Part shown: one piece after another, positions 21,017-32,613 of the stretch
How the letters are laid out: each line of letters starts with the position of its first letter
Numbering within the stretch: position 1 is the stretch's first letter
Assembly (NCBI RefSeq): GCF_011765625.1
Contig: NZ_CP050313.1
Coordinates: 1,794,501 to 1,858,500 of the forward strand
DNA from: Shewanella aestuarii
Lineage (GTDB): Bacteria; Pseudomonadota; Gammaproteobacteria; Enterobacterales; Shewanellaceae
Direction: 5' to 3'
DNA: 64,000 nucleotides
Translations under genes and position numbers: made by a program
The notes under the pieces: generated by a model
Database searches by the model: none
Told to the model about the DNA's origin: nothing
The model's input: the letters and a program-made list of their open reading frames with translations, nothing else

Positions 21017-21790
21017 CTATTTAATTAAAGTGGTGACTTGGTTTTTTGCTTTACCGTGAATATACATTTGTCCAACATCGACAATTGCAATATCTTTCAT
21101 AAACTTACGGCCTAATAAAAGTGGGTAATCTAAATGGCTTCGATCAGTAAGATTTAGATCTGTCTCAGCGGAGTATTTACCAATTTTCAAATGCGCATGG
21201 ATCACAGGACGACGATCGTCAGAGCTATCTGCATCTTGTTTAATACGAACAAACCTGACCACTTTAGACTCAAATGTGTCACCTGGTTGTTCTGCACCAT
21301 TGGTCATTACATCAAATCGAACCCATTGTTCTCCATCACGTTCAAAGAGTACTATGTTTCTGGCATCAAGAGATGAAGATTCGGCGCCTGTGTCAATACG
21401 GGTGGCAAATTTGGTTTTAAGCTCATCGATGAACACACTTTCAACTTCGCCCAATAAAAATTTCTCACCAATTTGGGCTTCAGGGCATTGTGATGGCACT
21501 GCAACTGGCCTTGGTGTGGCCACTGGAGGCGCTACAGCTGCTTTTTGTTTTTGTGCCATTGCGTCGCTTATCTGTGTTTTTAGTTTTCGTAATTCATCAG
21601 ATACGGCATTAATATCAGCGGATTGCTGACTACACTGCTCATTAAAGGCAGTAATTATTTCAGCTTGTGACGCTTTTAATGTGCTTTGGATGTCTGCATT
21701 TGAAATATTGGGCTTACTAGGTTGTTGTGTTGTGGTACAACCTGAGACAAGTATTGCTGCAACGAATAATGCTAGTGCCTGCTTAAACAT
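21017..21790 (-). CDS. Retropepsin-like aspartic protease lipoprotein (RimK/LysX-associated family)
   Basis: A 257-residue predicted lipoprotein: lipobox LVSGC (Cys18), a roughly 85-residue low-complexity/helical spacer, then a retropepsin-like domain. The catalytic signature RIDTGAESSS is at about residues 131-140 (Asp133), and the domain ends with the PLLLGRKFM strand. Such domains were once annotated as ATP-dependent zinc proteases because they sit beside ATP-grasp genes. I recall Pseudomonas homologues being linked to osmotic-stress tolerance, but I am not certain. It is the first gene of the five-gene block, separated from cmoB by 25 bases, so it could also be read from the cmo promoter. 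Confidence 0.88.
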   Translation of the reverse strand: MFKQALALFVAAILVSGCTTTQQPSKPNISNADIQSTLKASQAEIITAFNEQCSQQSADINAVSDELRKLKTQISDAMAQKQKAAVAPPVATPRPVAVPSQCPEAQIGEKFLLGEVESVFIDELKTKFATRIDTGAESSSLDARNIVLFERDGEQWVRFDVMTNGAEQPGDTFESKVVRFVRIKQDADSSDDRRPVIHAHLKIGKYSAETDLNLTDRSHLDYPLLLGRKFMKDIAIVDVGQMYIHGKAKNQVTTLIK

Positions 21791-21815
21791 GTCAATTCCT
21801 GTTAATTATTATAAG

Positions 21816-23854
<2,039 letters not shown>

Positions 23855-26688
23855 TTGAAAATATTTGCGGGAATGCTGTTTTTTTTGGTCTGCATAGGAT
23901 TTGGTCAACGCGCCTTAGCTGAAGATACAAGCACACTTCCTTTAAAAGCTAACAATGCCCCTTTGATACTTGTGATGGGTGAAGATACCTTTCCTTTCCA
24001 ATTTATTGATCAAAACAACAAACCTGCAGGGATTTTAGTTGAACTTTGGCAAGAATGGTCTTTAGTTACCCAAACGCCCATAGAAATTCGCCCATACAAT
24101 TGGGGGGAATCTTTACAGCGTTTACAAGACGGTACCGGGGATATTCATATTGGCATGACTACAAATGCCCTTAGACAACAAAAATTTGACTTTGCTTCCC
24201 CAATAACTTCATTACAAACCTATTTGTTTATTCATAAATCCATCAAAAAGAAATTACAGTTGCTTGATTTGTTACCTTATCAAATTGGTATTGTTGCGGG
24301 CTCTTCTCATGAACAAACTTTGCTAGATATAAACCCTCATTTTACTTTTAGAAAATATCCCAGCAGAGAAGCATTATTAGACGGCGCTGCAAATGGTGAG
24401 GTGTTAGTATTTGCTGGGATTGAAGGGTATCAGCGAAATTTAGCATTAGAGCAAGATATCGCGAATGAGTATTATAGTTCATCACGTTTACCTATTACCA
24501 AAGTCGGCCTAAGTCCTGCGGTAATTAAAGGAAATGACGAACTAGTTAATCAAATCAATGCGGGTTTTAAGCAAATTGATGTCGAGCAGATTAGAAAAAT
24601 TGAACGTCGCTGGCTAGGGTATAATCGCCAAAATTCAGGGGTGATGATTGCGATGCAAACCAATGTCGAACCCTTTGTTGATATTGGCATCGATGGTCGA
24701 CCACATGGTTTATTTGTTGATTTATGGAATTTATGGTCTGAAAAAACCGGTATAAGTATTGATTTTATCATTGGCGATATGAATACATCCATAGGGGATA
24801 TAAAGCGTGGTTTTGCTGATGTGCATATTGGTTACCCTGAAAGTAATGAAATGCGCACTGGATTGCAGCAAGCTTGGCATTTAACATCGGTAAAAAGCCG
24901 TTTTTTTAGTCTGCAAAACGACATAGAAAATATAGAACATCAAGATAATATTCGTATTGGTGTTTTCCCAACAGCGCCATACCTATCAGAGATCCATAAG
25001 TTATTCCCCAAAGCGCAATTACGTTTTTATGAAACAACCAGTGCAATGGCAAATGCCACTATCAAGGGGATATAATAGGTTTTATTGCTTCATCGGCAAT
25101 GACATCACATTACCTACTAAACAATAAATTATGGACTGAATTTAAACAGCATTCCGATATTGAATTCTCGGCTAAAATTTATGCGTTAACCCGACATGAT
25201 GACAGTGGGTTAACTGAGCGCATCCAAGCTGGCTTTAAATTGATTTCTCCAGAAGAGCATTTACAAATTGAGCGAAAGTGGCTAATCAATCCTGAAGATC
25301 GTTTTTTCACTGAACAAGACAAACTGATTAATTTAACTAATCAAGATAAAACGTATTTGTCAAAGCTTGGTGCGTTAAAAATGGGTTATTTGAATAATTG
25401 GCCTCCAATGGAATTTCAGGGTAAAAATGGCGAGTTTTTGGGAGTGAATGCTGATATTAAGAATTTACTGGTCAACCATCTCGGTTTATCTATTATCCCG
25501 GTTGCTTTTGATACCTTTGATGAAATGATGCACCAGCTAAAAAGTGGAGAAATTCAACTTGTTGCTAGCTTAGCACAACATGCTGAGCGCGGAGATAGCG
25601 TCAGTGTCAGTGATGTGTATTGGCCATCACCTTGGGCCATAGCAAGCGATTTATCGCAACCTGCTATTTTAAACATTAGTCAATTGAATAATAAGAAAAT
25701 CTCTGTAATTAAAGGTTATCAATTAGTTTCACAATTAAGGCAGCAATTTCCAAATGTAACACTAATTTTGGTTGAAGATACTCAAACAGGGTTAGATTCA
25801 GTGGTTAATGGTCAAGCAGATATGTTTATCGAAAAAGTAACTGCATTAGCTGATCAGTTAAAAGACGGCCAGTTTCCAAGTTTAAAATTGTCGTTAATTG
25901 CAGATTTAGCCGATCAACATAGCCGGATTGGTGTATTCAACGATTTAAGTGAATTATTGCCGCTGATCAACCGTGTTTTACAAACCATCGATAAAGAAAA
26001 ACAACAGCAGTTATATCAAAAATGGATTGAGGTAGACGTCAGTACAAAGAATAACTTTTATCAACGCTGGATGAATTGGTTAATATTGGGGATGGTATTG
26101 GTCTGTTTGGTCACCATCACAGTGTTTGCTGCAAATCGACGTTTAAATATTGAGATAAAATGCCGGGAAGATGCTGAACATCAACTGATTTATTTAGCCA
26201 ATCATGACAATGTCACCGGTTTAGCCAACAGAACATCTCTTGATAAACAATTAGCAACTGCAATTGAAAAGCATCAAGCAACTAAATCAAAATTTGCATT
26301 ACTATTTATTGATTTAGATGGTTTTAAAATTGTTAATGATCAACATGGACATCATATAGGTGATGCGTTACTGATTAAAGTGTCGCAACTGTTAAATGAC
26401 TCAATCTTAACCAAGGATACGATAGCAAGGTTTGGCGGTGACGAATTTGTAGTACTGTTGAGCCATATTGATAGTGTTGAAGTAGCAAAACGTATCGCGG
26501 AAGTTATATTGGATAAATTAGAGTCAGTGACTCGCATTGATGATAAATTTGTCCAAATCTCAGCAAGCATCGGCATTGCGGTATACCCACAAGATGGTGT
26601 ATCACCACATGACTTGATTAAGCATGCAGATCATCTTATGTATCAAGCTAAGCGAATTGGTGGTCATCAATATAAATCTAGCTTTTAG
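23855..26688 (+). pseudogene. Diguanylate cyclase with periplasmic substrate-binding domains, frameshifted
   Basis: One gene now read as two frames, 23855-25075 and 25099-26688. Adding one base at the G-run 25066-25069 joins them (...IKGDIIGFIASSAM...) into about 944 residues. Order: signal peptide (start TTG at 23855, cleavage near ALA-ED), two solute-binding (SBP_bac_3-like) domains at about 30-250 and 265-490, a third at about 530-740, one TM helix, then a GGDEF domain. The RFGGDEF active site is intact, so c-di-GMP synthesis would be possible if full-length. The usual RxxD inhibitory site before it reads LTKD and is lost. Cause may be sequencing error or real inactivation; the downstream part has no signal peptide of its own. 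Confidence 0.85.
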
Positions 26689-26833
26689 CATTACGATTAC
26701 TGACATAAATTTTACCAATAATGGTTTTATGGTGTTTTTTTATTCGGTTAATTCATTTTATCCACTTCAAAACTGGTTAATTCATGCAATCTGTTTGATA
26801 CTGCCAGCATAAAATATTTGCTGTATATCCAAT

Positions 26834-26897
26834 GCGCTTAAAAACAGACAATTAATGTTGTTAAGCGCAGACCTAAGTGTCATTTTGGGTATATAAT
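26834..26897 (+). promoter_or_regulatory. Candidate aspS promoter with inverted repeat
   Basis: A TATAAT hexamer lies at 26892-26897, about 70 bases before aspS. A perfect 8-bp inverted repeat (GCGCTTAA at 26834-26841, TTAAGCGC at 26861-26868) lies just upstream and may be an operator or a structural element. No clear -35 hexamer is seen. Confidence 0.4.
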
Positions 26898-26967
26898 GCC
26901 GTTTTGTCATTTTTATTATGCAAATTCTGCTTTGCTAAAGCCGCTTTTATTTGAAGGATAGAGTTCA

Positions 26968-28746
26968 ATGCGCAGCCATTATTGTGGAGACGTCAACAAG
27001 TCTCATTTAGGTCAAGAAGTTACCCTAGTTGGGTGGGTTAATCGTAGCCGTGATTTAGGCGGAGTCGTTTTTTTAGACTTACGTGATCGTGAAGGTTTAA
27101 TTCAAGTTGTATATGACCCAGATTTGAAAGACGTGTTTGATGTTGCTAGCTCATTACGCGCTGAATTTTGTGTGCAAGTAAAAGGTATAGTCCGAGCGCG
27201 TCCAGATTCACAAGTCAATACGCAAATGAAAACTGGTGAAGTTGAAATATTGGGTAAAGAATTAACCATTATCAATGCATCTGCGCCGTTGCCATTGAGC
27301 ATGGACAACTATCAAAATAACAGTGAAGAACAGCGTTTAAAATATCGTTATTTAGATTTACGTCGCCCTGAAATGGCAGAGCGTCTCATTTTTCGCGCTA
27401 AAGTCACCAGCGCTGTGCGTCGCTTCTTAGACTCAAATGGTTTCTTAGACATTGAAACCCCAATTTTAACCAAAGCAACGCCTGAAGGTGCCCGCGATTA
27501 TTTAGTTCCAAGCCGGACGTATAAAGGGCAATTTTTTGCTTTACCGCAATCACCACAATTGTTTAAACAATTACTGATGATGTCAGGTTTTGACCGTTAC
27601 TATCAAATTGTTAAATGTTTCCGTGATGAAGATTTACGTGCAGATCGTCAACCTGAATTTACTCAAATTGATATTGAAACTTCATTTATGACATCTGAAC
27701 AAGTCATGGAAAAAACTGAGCAAATGATGCGTGGTTTATTCCAAGATCTACTCAACGTGGATTTAGGCGAGTTTCCACGCATGACTTTTGCTGAAGCAAT
27801 GCGTCGTTTTGGTTCAGATAAGCCTGATTTACGTAACCCTTTAGAATTAGTTGATGTTGCTGATTTAGTAAAAGATGTTGAATTTGCAGTATTTAATGGC
27901 CCAGCCAATGACCAAGAAGGTCGCGTAGCAGCACTTCGCATTCCAACGGGTGCATCATTGTCACGTAAACAAATTGATGAATACACCAAGTTTGCCGGTA
28001 TATATGGTGCTAAAGGTTTAGCTTGGATGAAGTTAAACGATTTAGATGCAGGGATGGAAGGTATTCAATCACCTGTCGCTAAGTTCTTAACCGAAGATAT
28101 TATTAAGCAAATTATCAGCCGCACTGGCGGACAAACAGGCGACATTATTTTATTTGGTGCCGACAAAGCCAACGTTGTTGCAGAAGCGATGGGCGCATTG
28201 CGCTTAAAAGCGGGTGAAGATTTTGACTTATTAGAAGGTCAATGGCGTCCATTATGGGTTGTTGATTTCCCTATGTTTGAGAAAATCAATGGTGGGTTAC
28301 ATGCCGTACACCATCCATTTACCGCACCACGCGGTATTACACCGGCTGAATTAAAAGCCGATCCTGTCGGCGCGGTGTCAGATGCTTATGACATGGTATT
28401 AAACGGTTGTGAGTTAGGCGGTGGTTCAGTACGTATTCATAATGCAGAAATGCAAAGTACGGTATTTGAATTGCTAGGTATTGAAGCAGAAGAAGCCAAA
28501 GAGAAGTTTGGTTTCTTATTAGAAGCGTTGCGTTATGGTACGCCTCCACATGCAGGTTTAGCATTTGGTTTAGATCGCATCATTATGTTGATGACGGGCG
28601 CGAGCTCTATTCGTGACGTGATGGCATTCCCAAAAACCACCACTGCAGCTTGTCCATTAACTAATGCGCCAGGTTTTGCTAATCCACAGCAGTTAGTGGA
28701 ATTAGGTGTTAGCGTTATTGAAAAGCCTAAAACTGATACCGAATAA
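26968..28746 (+). CDS. aspS: Aspartyl-tRNA synthetase
   Basis: A class II synthetase charging tRNA-Asp, 592 residues, the normal bacterial length (E. coli 590). The N-terminal OB-fold anticodon-binding domain ([19 protein letters not shown]) is followed by the catalytic core with motif 2 ([18 protein letters not shown]) and motif 3 ([15 protein letters not shown]), with the bacterial GAD insertion between them. AAGGA lies upstream of the ATG. It begins the plus-strand block that continues with yebC and ruvCAB. Confidence 0.98.
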   Translation: MRSHYCGDVNKSHLGQEVTLVGWVNRSRDLGGVVFLDLRDREGLIQVVYDPDLKDVFDVASSLRAEFCVQVKGIVRARPDSQVNTQMKTGEVEILGKELTIINASAPLPLSMDNYQNNSEEQRLKYRYLDLRRPEMAERLIFRAKVTSAVRRFLDSNGFLDIETPILTKATPEGARDYLVPSRTYKGQFFALPQSPQLFKQLLMMSGFDRYYQIVKCFRDEDLRADRQPEFTQIDIETSFMTSEQVMEKTEQMMRGLFQDLLNVDLGEFPRMTFAEAMRRFGSDKPDLRNPLELVDVADLVKDVEFAVFNGPANDQEGRVAALRIPTGASLSRKQIDEYTKFAGIYGAKGLAWMKLNDLDAGMEGIQSPVAKFLTEDIIKQIISRTGGQTGDIILFGADKANVVAEAMGALRLKAGEDFDLLEGQWRPLWVVDFPMFEKINGGLHAVHHPFTAPRGITPAELKADPVGAVSDAYDMVLNGCELGGGSVRIHNAEMQSTVFELLGIEAEEAKEKFGFLLEALRYGTPPHAGLAFGLDRIIMLMTGASSIRDVMAFPKTTTAACPLTNAPGFANPQQLVELGVSVIEKPKTDTE

Positions 28747-28863
28747 GATAATCTCGTCTATTAGGTTTTAACTATCATTCCGAGGCTTATGCCTCGGTCT
28801 GTGTTTATAGCACTTCTCCCTTTACGCAATCTATTGCGTCTTTCATACGATAAGGAGTTATCT

Positions 28864-29610
28864 ATGGCAGGTCATAGTAAATGGGCCAATATTAAACATC
28901 GTAAAGCAGCCCAAGATGCCAAACGTGGTAAGCTGTTTACCAAATTCATTCGTGAGTTAACCGTAGCTGCACGTGAAGGCGGCTCAGATCCTGATGCGAA
29001 TCCCCGTTTGCGTGCCGCCATCGACAAATCGCTTTCTAATAATATGACTCGCGACACAATTGAACGTGCTATCAAGCGCGGGGCCGGTGAGATGGATGGT
29101 CAGCAACTTGAAACCATCATTTATGAAGGCTATGGCCCGGGTGGCAGTGCGGTGATGGTTGAAACCATGACAGATAATCGTAATCGTACTGTGTCTGGCG
29201 TTCGTAATGCGTTTAGTAAAAATGGTGGCAATCTGGGTACCGATGGCTCCGTTGCCTATTTATTTACTAAATCAGGTATTATTTCTTATGGCGCTGATGT
29301 TGATGAAGATACATTGATGGATGCCGCACTTGAAGCGGGCGCCGATGATGTGATCGTGAATGATGATAACGCGATAGATGTTTATACTGCCCCGGAGTTA
29401 TTTGGTCAGGTTAAAGATGCATTAGATGCCGCAGGTTTTGATGCTGTGAATGCTGAAGTCACCATGGTTGCTTCGACTAAAGCTGAATTAGATTTAGAGA
29501 ATGCCGAAAAATTCTTACGTTTAATTGATGTGCTTGAAGATCATGATGATGTGCAAGAAGTTTATCATAATGCAGAGATCAGCGATGATGTGCTTGCAGC
29601 CTTAGAATAA
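28864..29610 (+). CDS. yebC: YebC/PmpR family protein
   Basis: A 248-residue YebC family protein (TACO1-like), starting at the ATG at 28864: the [15 protein letters not shown]-terminus is the family standard and AAGGAG stands nine bases upstream. The frame is open back to 28789, but those residues are not family sequence. Members are described as transcription regulators and, more recently, as translation factors helping at proline-rich stalls. It lies between aspS and ruvC, the usual gammaproteobacterial neighbourhood. Confidence 0.97.
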   Translation: MAGHSKWANIKHRKAAQDAKRGKLFTKFIRELTVAAREGGSDPDANPRLRAAIDKSLSNNMTRDTIERAIKRGAGEMDGQQLETIIYEGYGPGGSAVMVETMTDNRNRTVSGVRNAFSKNGGNLGTDGSVAYLFTKSGIISYGADVDEDTLMDAALEAGADDVIVNDDNAIDVYTAPELFGQVKDALDAAGFDAVNAEVTMVASTKAELDLENAEKFLRLIDVLEDHDDVQEVYHNAEISDDVLAALE

Positions 29611-29684
29611 CCATTAGTCAATATCATTAAAGGTAAAAAAATCTTGATGCTACCAATGCTTAAACCACTCAGCACCTCTTCACT

Positions 29685-30206
29685 ATGGCCATAATATTAG
29701 GGGTTGATCCTGGATCTCGCATCACGGGATATGGAGTGATTAAATGTATCGGCCGTTCGCAGGTTTACTTAGGCAGCGGTTGTATTCGCACACAATCTGA
29801 TGAATTACCTTTAAGGTTGCAACAGATATTTGCTGGTATTTCTGAAATTATTAAGCAATATCAACCTGATGAATTTGCAATCGAACGGGTGTTTATGGCT
29901 AAAAATGCGGATTCAGCGTTAAAGCTTGGTCAAGCCAGAGGCGCGGCAATCGTTGCGGCTACTTGTGCTGATTTACCTGTTGCTGAATACAGCGCAACTC
30001 AGATCAAAAGTGCGGTAGTCGGCACTGGGCGAGCTCAAAAGACACAAGTGCAACATATGATAACTCAATTATTAAAATTACCCGCGGCCCCGCAAGCCGA
30101 TGCCGCTGATGCATTAGCTGTTGCGTTATGTCATTATCACACTAATCAAAGCCTAGTGGCATTAGGTGGTCGGGCAAATTCAAGAACATATGGAAGATAT
30201 AAATGA
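29685..30206 (+). CDS. ruvC: Holliday junction resolvase RuvC
   Basis: Endonuclease that cuts Holliday junctions, acting with RuvAB. 173 residues as in E. coli. The first catalytic Asp is in [13 protein letters not shown]; further acidic residues are in FAIERVF and the C-terminal [11 protein letters not shown]. The ribosome site before the ATG is weak. It overlaps ruvA by four bases (ATGA), so the three ruv genes are co-transcribed, unlike E. coli where ruvC is separate from ruvAB. Confidence 0.98.
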   Translation: MAIILGVDPGSRITGYGVIKCIGRSQVYLGSGCIRTQSDELPLRLQQIFAGISEIIKQYQPDEFAIERVFMAKNADSALKLGQARGAAIVAATCADLPVAEYSATQIKSAVVGTGRAQKTQVQHMITQLLKLPAAPQADAADALAVALCHYHTNQSLVALGGRANSRTYGRYK

Positions 30207-30820
30207 TAGGTCGTTTAAGTGGTATTTTAGTGGAAAAACAAGCGCCAGAAATTGTCCTTGATGTAAACGGTGTCGGTTATGAATTACAGGTACCATTAAC
30301 CAGTTTTTATGAATTACCAGAACTCAATCAACAAGCGATGGTTTATACCCATTTTGTTGTGCGAGAAGATGCCCAATTATTGTATGGCTTTATCACAAAA
30401 CAAGAGCGTGCATTATTTAGATTACTGATCAAAACCAATGGAGTAGGGCCCAAATTGGCACTCACCATTTTATCAGGCATGACAGCAGGTGAGTTTGTTT
30501 CCTGTGTGGAGCGTGACGATATTGTCACCTTAGTAAAACTTCCGGGTGTAGGCAAAAAAACCGCTGAACGCTTAGTGGTTGAAATGCGCGATAAACTTAA
30601 GTCTTTGCTTGAAGCGTCAGTAGGTTCTGAGCGTGAATTTGTGTTGCAGTCCAATTATACCCCTGCGCCAGCGGTTGAAAGCGCTCAGGAAGATGCTATC
30701 TCAGCGTTAATCTCATTAGGTTATAAGCCTGCACAAGCCAGTAAAGCTGTGAGTGCTAATGCTAAAGAAGGGATGGATTCTGAAACATTAATTAAAGCTG
30801 CACTTAAATCCATGCTGTAA
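30203..30820 (+). CDS. ruvA: Holliday junction branch migration protein RuvA
   Basis: 205-residue DNA-binding subunit that clamps the four-way junction and loads RuvB. The N-terminal OB domain ([21 protein letters not shown]) is followed by two helix-hairpin-helix motifs ([15 protein letters not shown] and [16 protein letters not shown]) and a C-terminal UBA-like domain that contacts RuvB. It lies between ruvC (4-base overlap) and ruvB (44-base gap). Confidence 0.98.
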   Translation: MIGRLSGILVEKQAPEIVLDVNGVGYELQVPLTSFYELPELNQQAMVYTHFVVREDAQLLYGFITKQERALFRLLIKTNGVGPKLALTILSGMTAGEFVSCVERDDIVTLVKLPGVGKKTAERLVVEMRDKLKSLLEASVGSEREFVLQSNYTPAPAVESAQEDAISALISLGYKPAQASKAVSANAKEGMDSETLIKAALKSML

Positions 30821-30864
30821 ATTAACTCGATTGCTTTAAAATTTGAAAGCGTAAAGGACAAAAA

Positions 30865-31872
30865 ATGATTGAAGCTGATCGCCTGATCCAACCTCAAGTG
30901 CAAGGCCAAGATGAACTGATAGACCGTGCCATGCGCCCGAAAATGCTTGATGAGTACACTGGGCAAGATGACACACGAGCTCAGTTAAAAGTGTTTATTC
31001 AAGCGGCAATAAATCGTAAAGAAGCATTAGATCATATGCTAATTTTCGGCCCACCGGGATTAGGTAAAACCACCTTAGCCATGATTGTGGCCAATGAGAT
31101 GGGGGTGAATATTAAATCCACCTCGGGGCCAGTTTTAGAAAAAGCTGGCGATTTGGCTGCACTACTGACTAATCTTGAAGAAGGTGATGTACTTTTTATT
31201 GATGAAATTCATCGTCTTAGTCCAGTGGTTGAAGAAATTCTTTATCCGGCAATGGAAGATTATCAGCTTGATATTATGATAGGTGAAGGCCCAGCGGCCC
31301 GTTCAATCAAATTAGATTTACCACCGTTTACCCTTGTTGGGGCAACCACAAGAGCAGGGGCGTTAACCTCACCACTTCGAGCTCGTTTTGGGATCCCGCT
31401 GCGATTAGAATTTTATAATGTTCAAGATCTGACAACCATTGTTACTCGCTCTGCTCGAGTAATGAATTTAGAGATTGACCCTGAAGGTGCTATTGAAGTC
31501 GCCAGACGCTCTCGCGGCACACCACGGATTGCTAACCGTTTATTACGTCGTGTAAGGGATTACGCTGAAGTTAAACATGATGGTGTAGTCACTAAAGCCG
31601 TTGCTGAGCAAGCCTTAGATTTACTTGATGTTGATTTAGAAGGTTTTGACTATCTAGATAGAAAACTGCTGCTGGCAATTATTGATAAGTTTATGGGCGG
31701 TCCTGTTGGCTTAGATAACGTAGCTGCTGCTATTGGTGAAGATAGGGAAACCATTGAAGATGTATTGGAGCCATTTTTAATTCAACAAGGCTTTATTCAG
31801 CGCACTCCCCGTGGTCGTATTGCTACTGCAAGAGCCTACCAGCATTTTAATATTGTCCAGCCAGTAAAATAA
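30865..31872 (+). CDS. ruvB: Holliday junction branch migration ATPase RuvB
   Basis: AAA+ motor of branch migration, 335 residues. Walker [12 protein letters not shown], Walker [11 protein letters not shown], sensor region [19 protein letters not shown], and the C-terminal winged helix ending [20 protein letters not shown] lies six bases before the ATG. It is the last gene of the ruvCAB unit and is followed by a long hairpin terminator. No LexA box is evident in front of ruvC or ruvA here, so I cannot claim SOS control. Confidence 0.98.
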   Translation: MIEADRLIQPQVQGQDELIDRAMRPKMLDEYTGQDDTRAQLKVFIQAAINRKEALDHMLIFGPPGLGKTTLAMIVANEMGVNIKSTSGPVLEKAGDLAALLTNLEEGDVLFIDEIHRLSPVVEEILYPAMEDYQLDIMIGEGPAARSIKLDLPPFTLVGATTRAGALTSPLRARFGIPLRLEFYNVQDLTTIVTRSARVMNLEIDPEGAIEVARRSRGTPRIANRLLRRVRDYAEVKHDGVVTKAVAEQALDLLDVDLEGFDYLDRKLLLAIIDKFMGGPVGLDNVAAAIGEDRETIEDVLEPFLIQQGFIQRTPRGRIATARAYQHFNIVQPVK

Positions 31873-31882
31873 TTAAATTAAT

Positions 31883-31932
31883 TAATAAAAGAACATATAC
31901 ACAATAAATTAACATGTGTTCTTTTATTAACC
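31883..31932 (+). terminator. Terminator after ruvB
   Basis: A 16-bp stem with one mismatch (31883-31898 with 31914-31929; core TAATAAAAGAAC) forms a long hairpin ending in a T-rich arm, 10 bases after the ruvB stop. Confidence 0.75.
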
Positions 31933-32613
31933 TTCCTTTATTTTTAAATCGTTTTAAATTGAATATATATTCAATTTGTTAGTATTTATTCATGTCGATT
32001 AAGCCAAATACTATATTTGTGTTAAAAATAAGCAAAGAAATAATATCTATTATTTATTTGTTTACGTGATCGATAGCAAATAAATGAATGACTAAATGTT
32101 AATCCATGATTAAATAATTCACTTTTGATTTCTTTTGTTGTCTTAAAATTCGATGGATTTAATCCTTTCGCATCTCTTTCGTTGTCACTTGCTCTTAAAA
32201 AATCTGTATATCCTGCGCCATCTCTGGATTTGTAGTGTTCGACATGTTTTGCCTAAACTGGTGATGTGGCTGATGTCTAATTTAAATTTATAATATATTT
32301 TGTGATGCAGATCACGTTTTTGGTATATTTGATGTTATTTATTTGTTGCCTTTGATGCAGCTAAATATATCGGGATTTTGTTGTTTAGTAGGGATATGTT
32401 TTGGGTATTAGATATTGTTAAGCGTTACGTATTTTCGAATTTATTTTAATTAACTTAATCAGACCATCTTAATTAACAAATAGACCTAATTAGGTTAATA
32501 GAATGGGGTTTGACGTAGATTGTTAGTTTCTACAATATCAACGCAACGTTGAGTGGATATTTATTTACTTAACGTAAATATAACAACAAATAAAGCTAGG
32601 GAGCTTAACTTAT
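31933..32613. other. Long AT-rich leader region of the TonB-dependent receptor gene
   Basis: Apart from a CRP-like site at 32299-32320, about 290 bases before the receptor start, I see no gene in this 680-base stretch. Such a long upstream region suggests a long 5' leader or an unannotated small RNA. Confidence 0.45.
32299..32320 (+). promoter_or_regulatory. CRP-like binding site
   Basis: TGTGAT-GCAG-ATCACG within T-rich flanks is a near-perfect match to the E. coli CRP consensus (TGTGA-N6-TCACA, one deviation). It is the only obvious operator upstream of the TonB-dependent receptor gene, suggesting cAMP-dependent control. Confidence 0.6.

Noticed and set aside
26624..26812. 62-codon frame after the diguanylate cyclase
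   Set aside because: It overlaps the end of the GGDEF gene out of frame and has no start signal.
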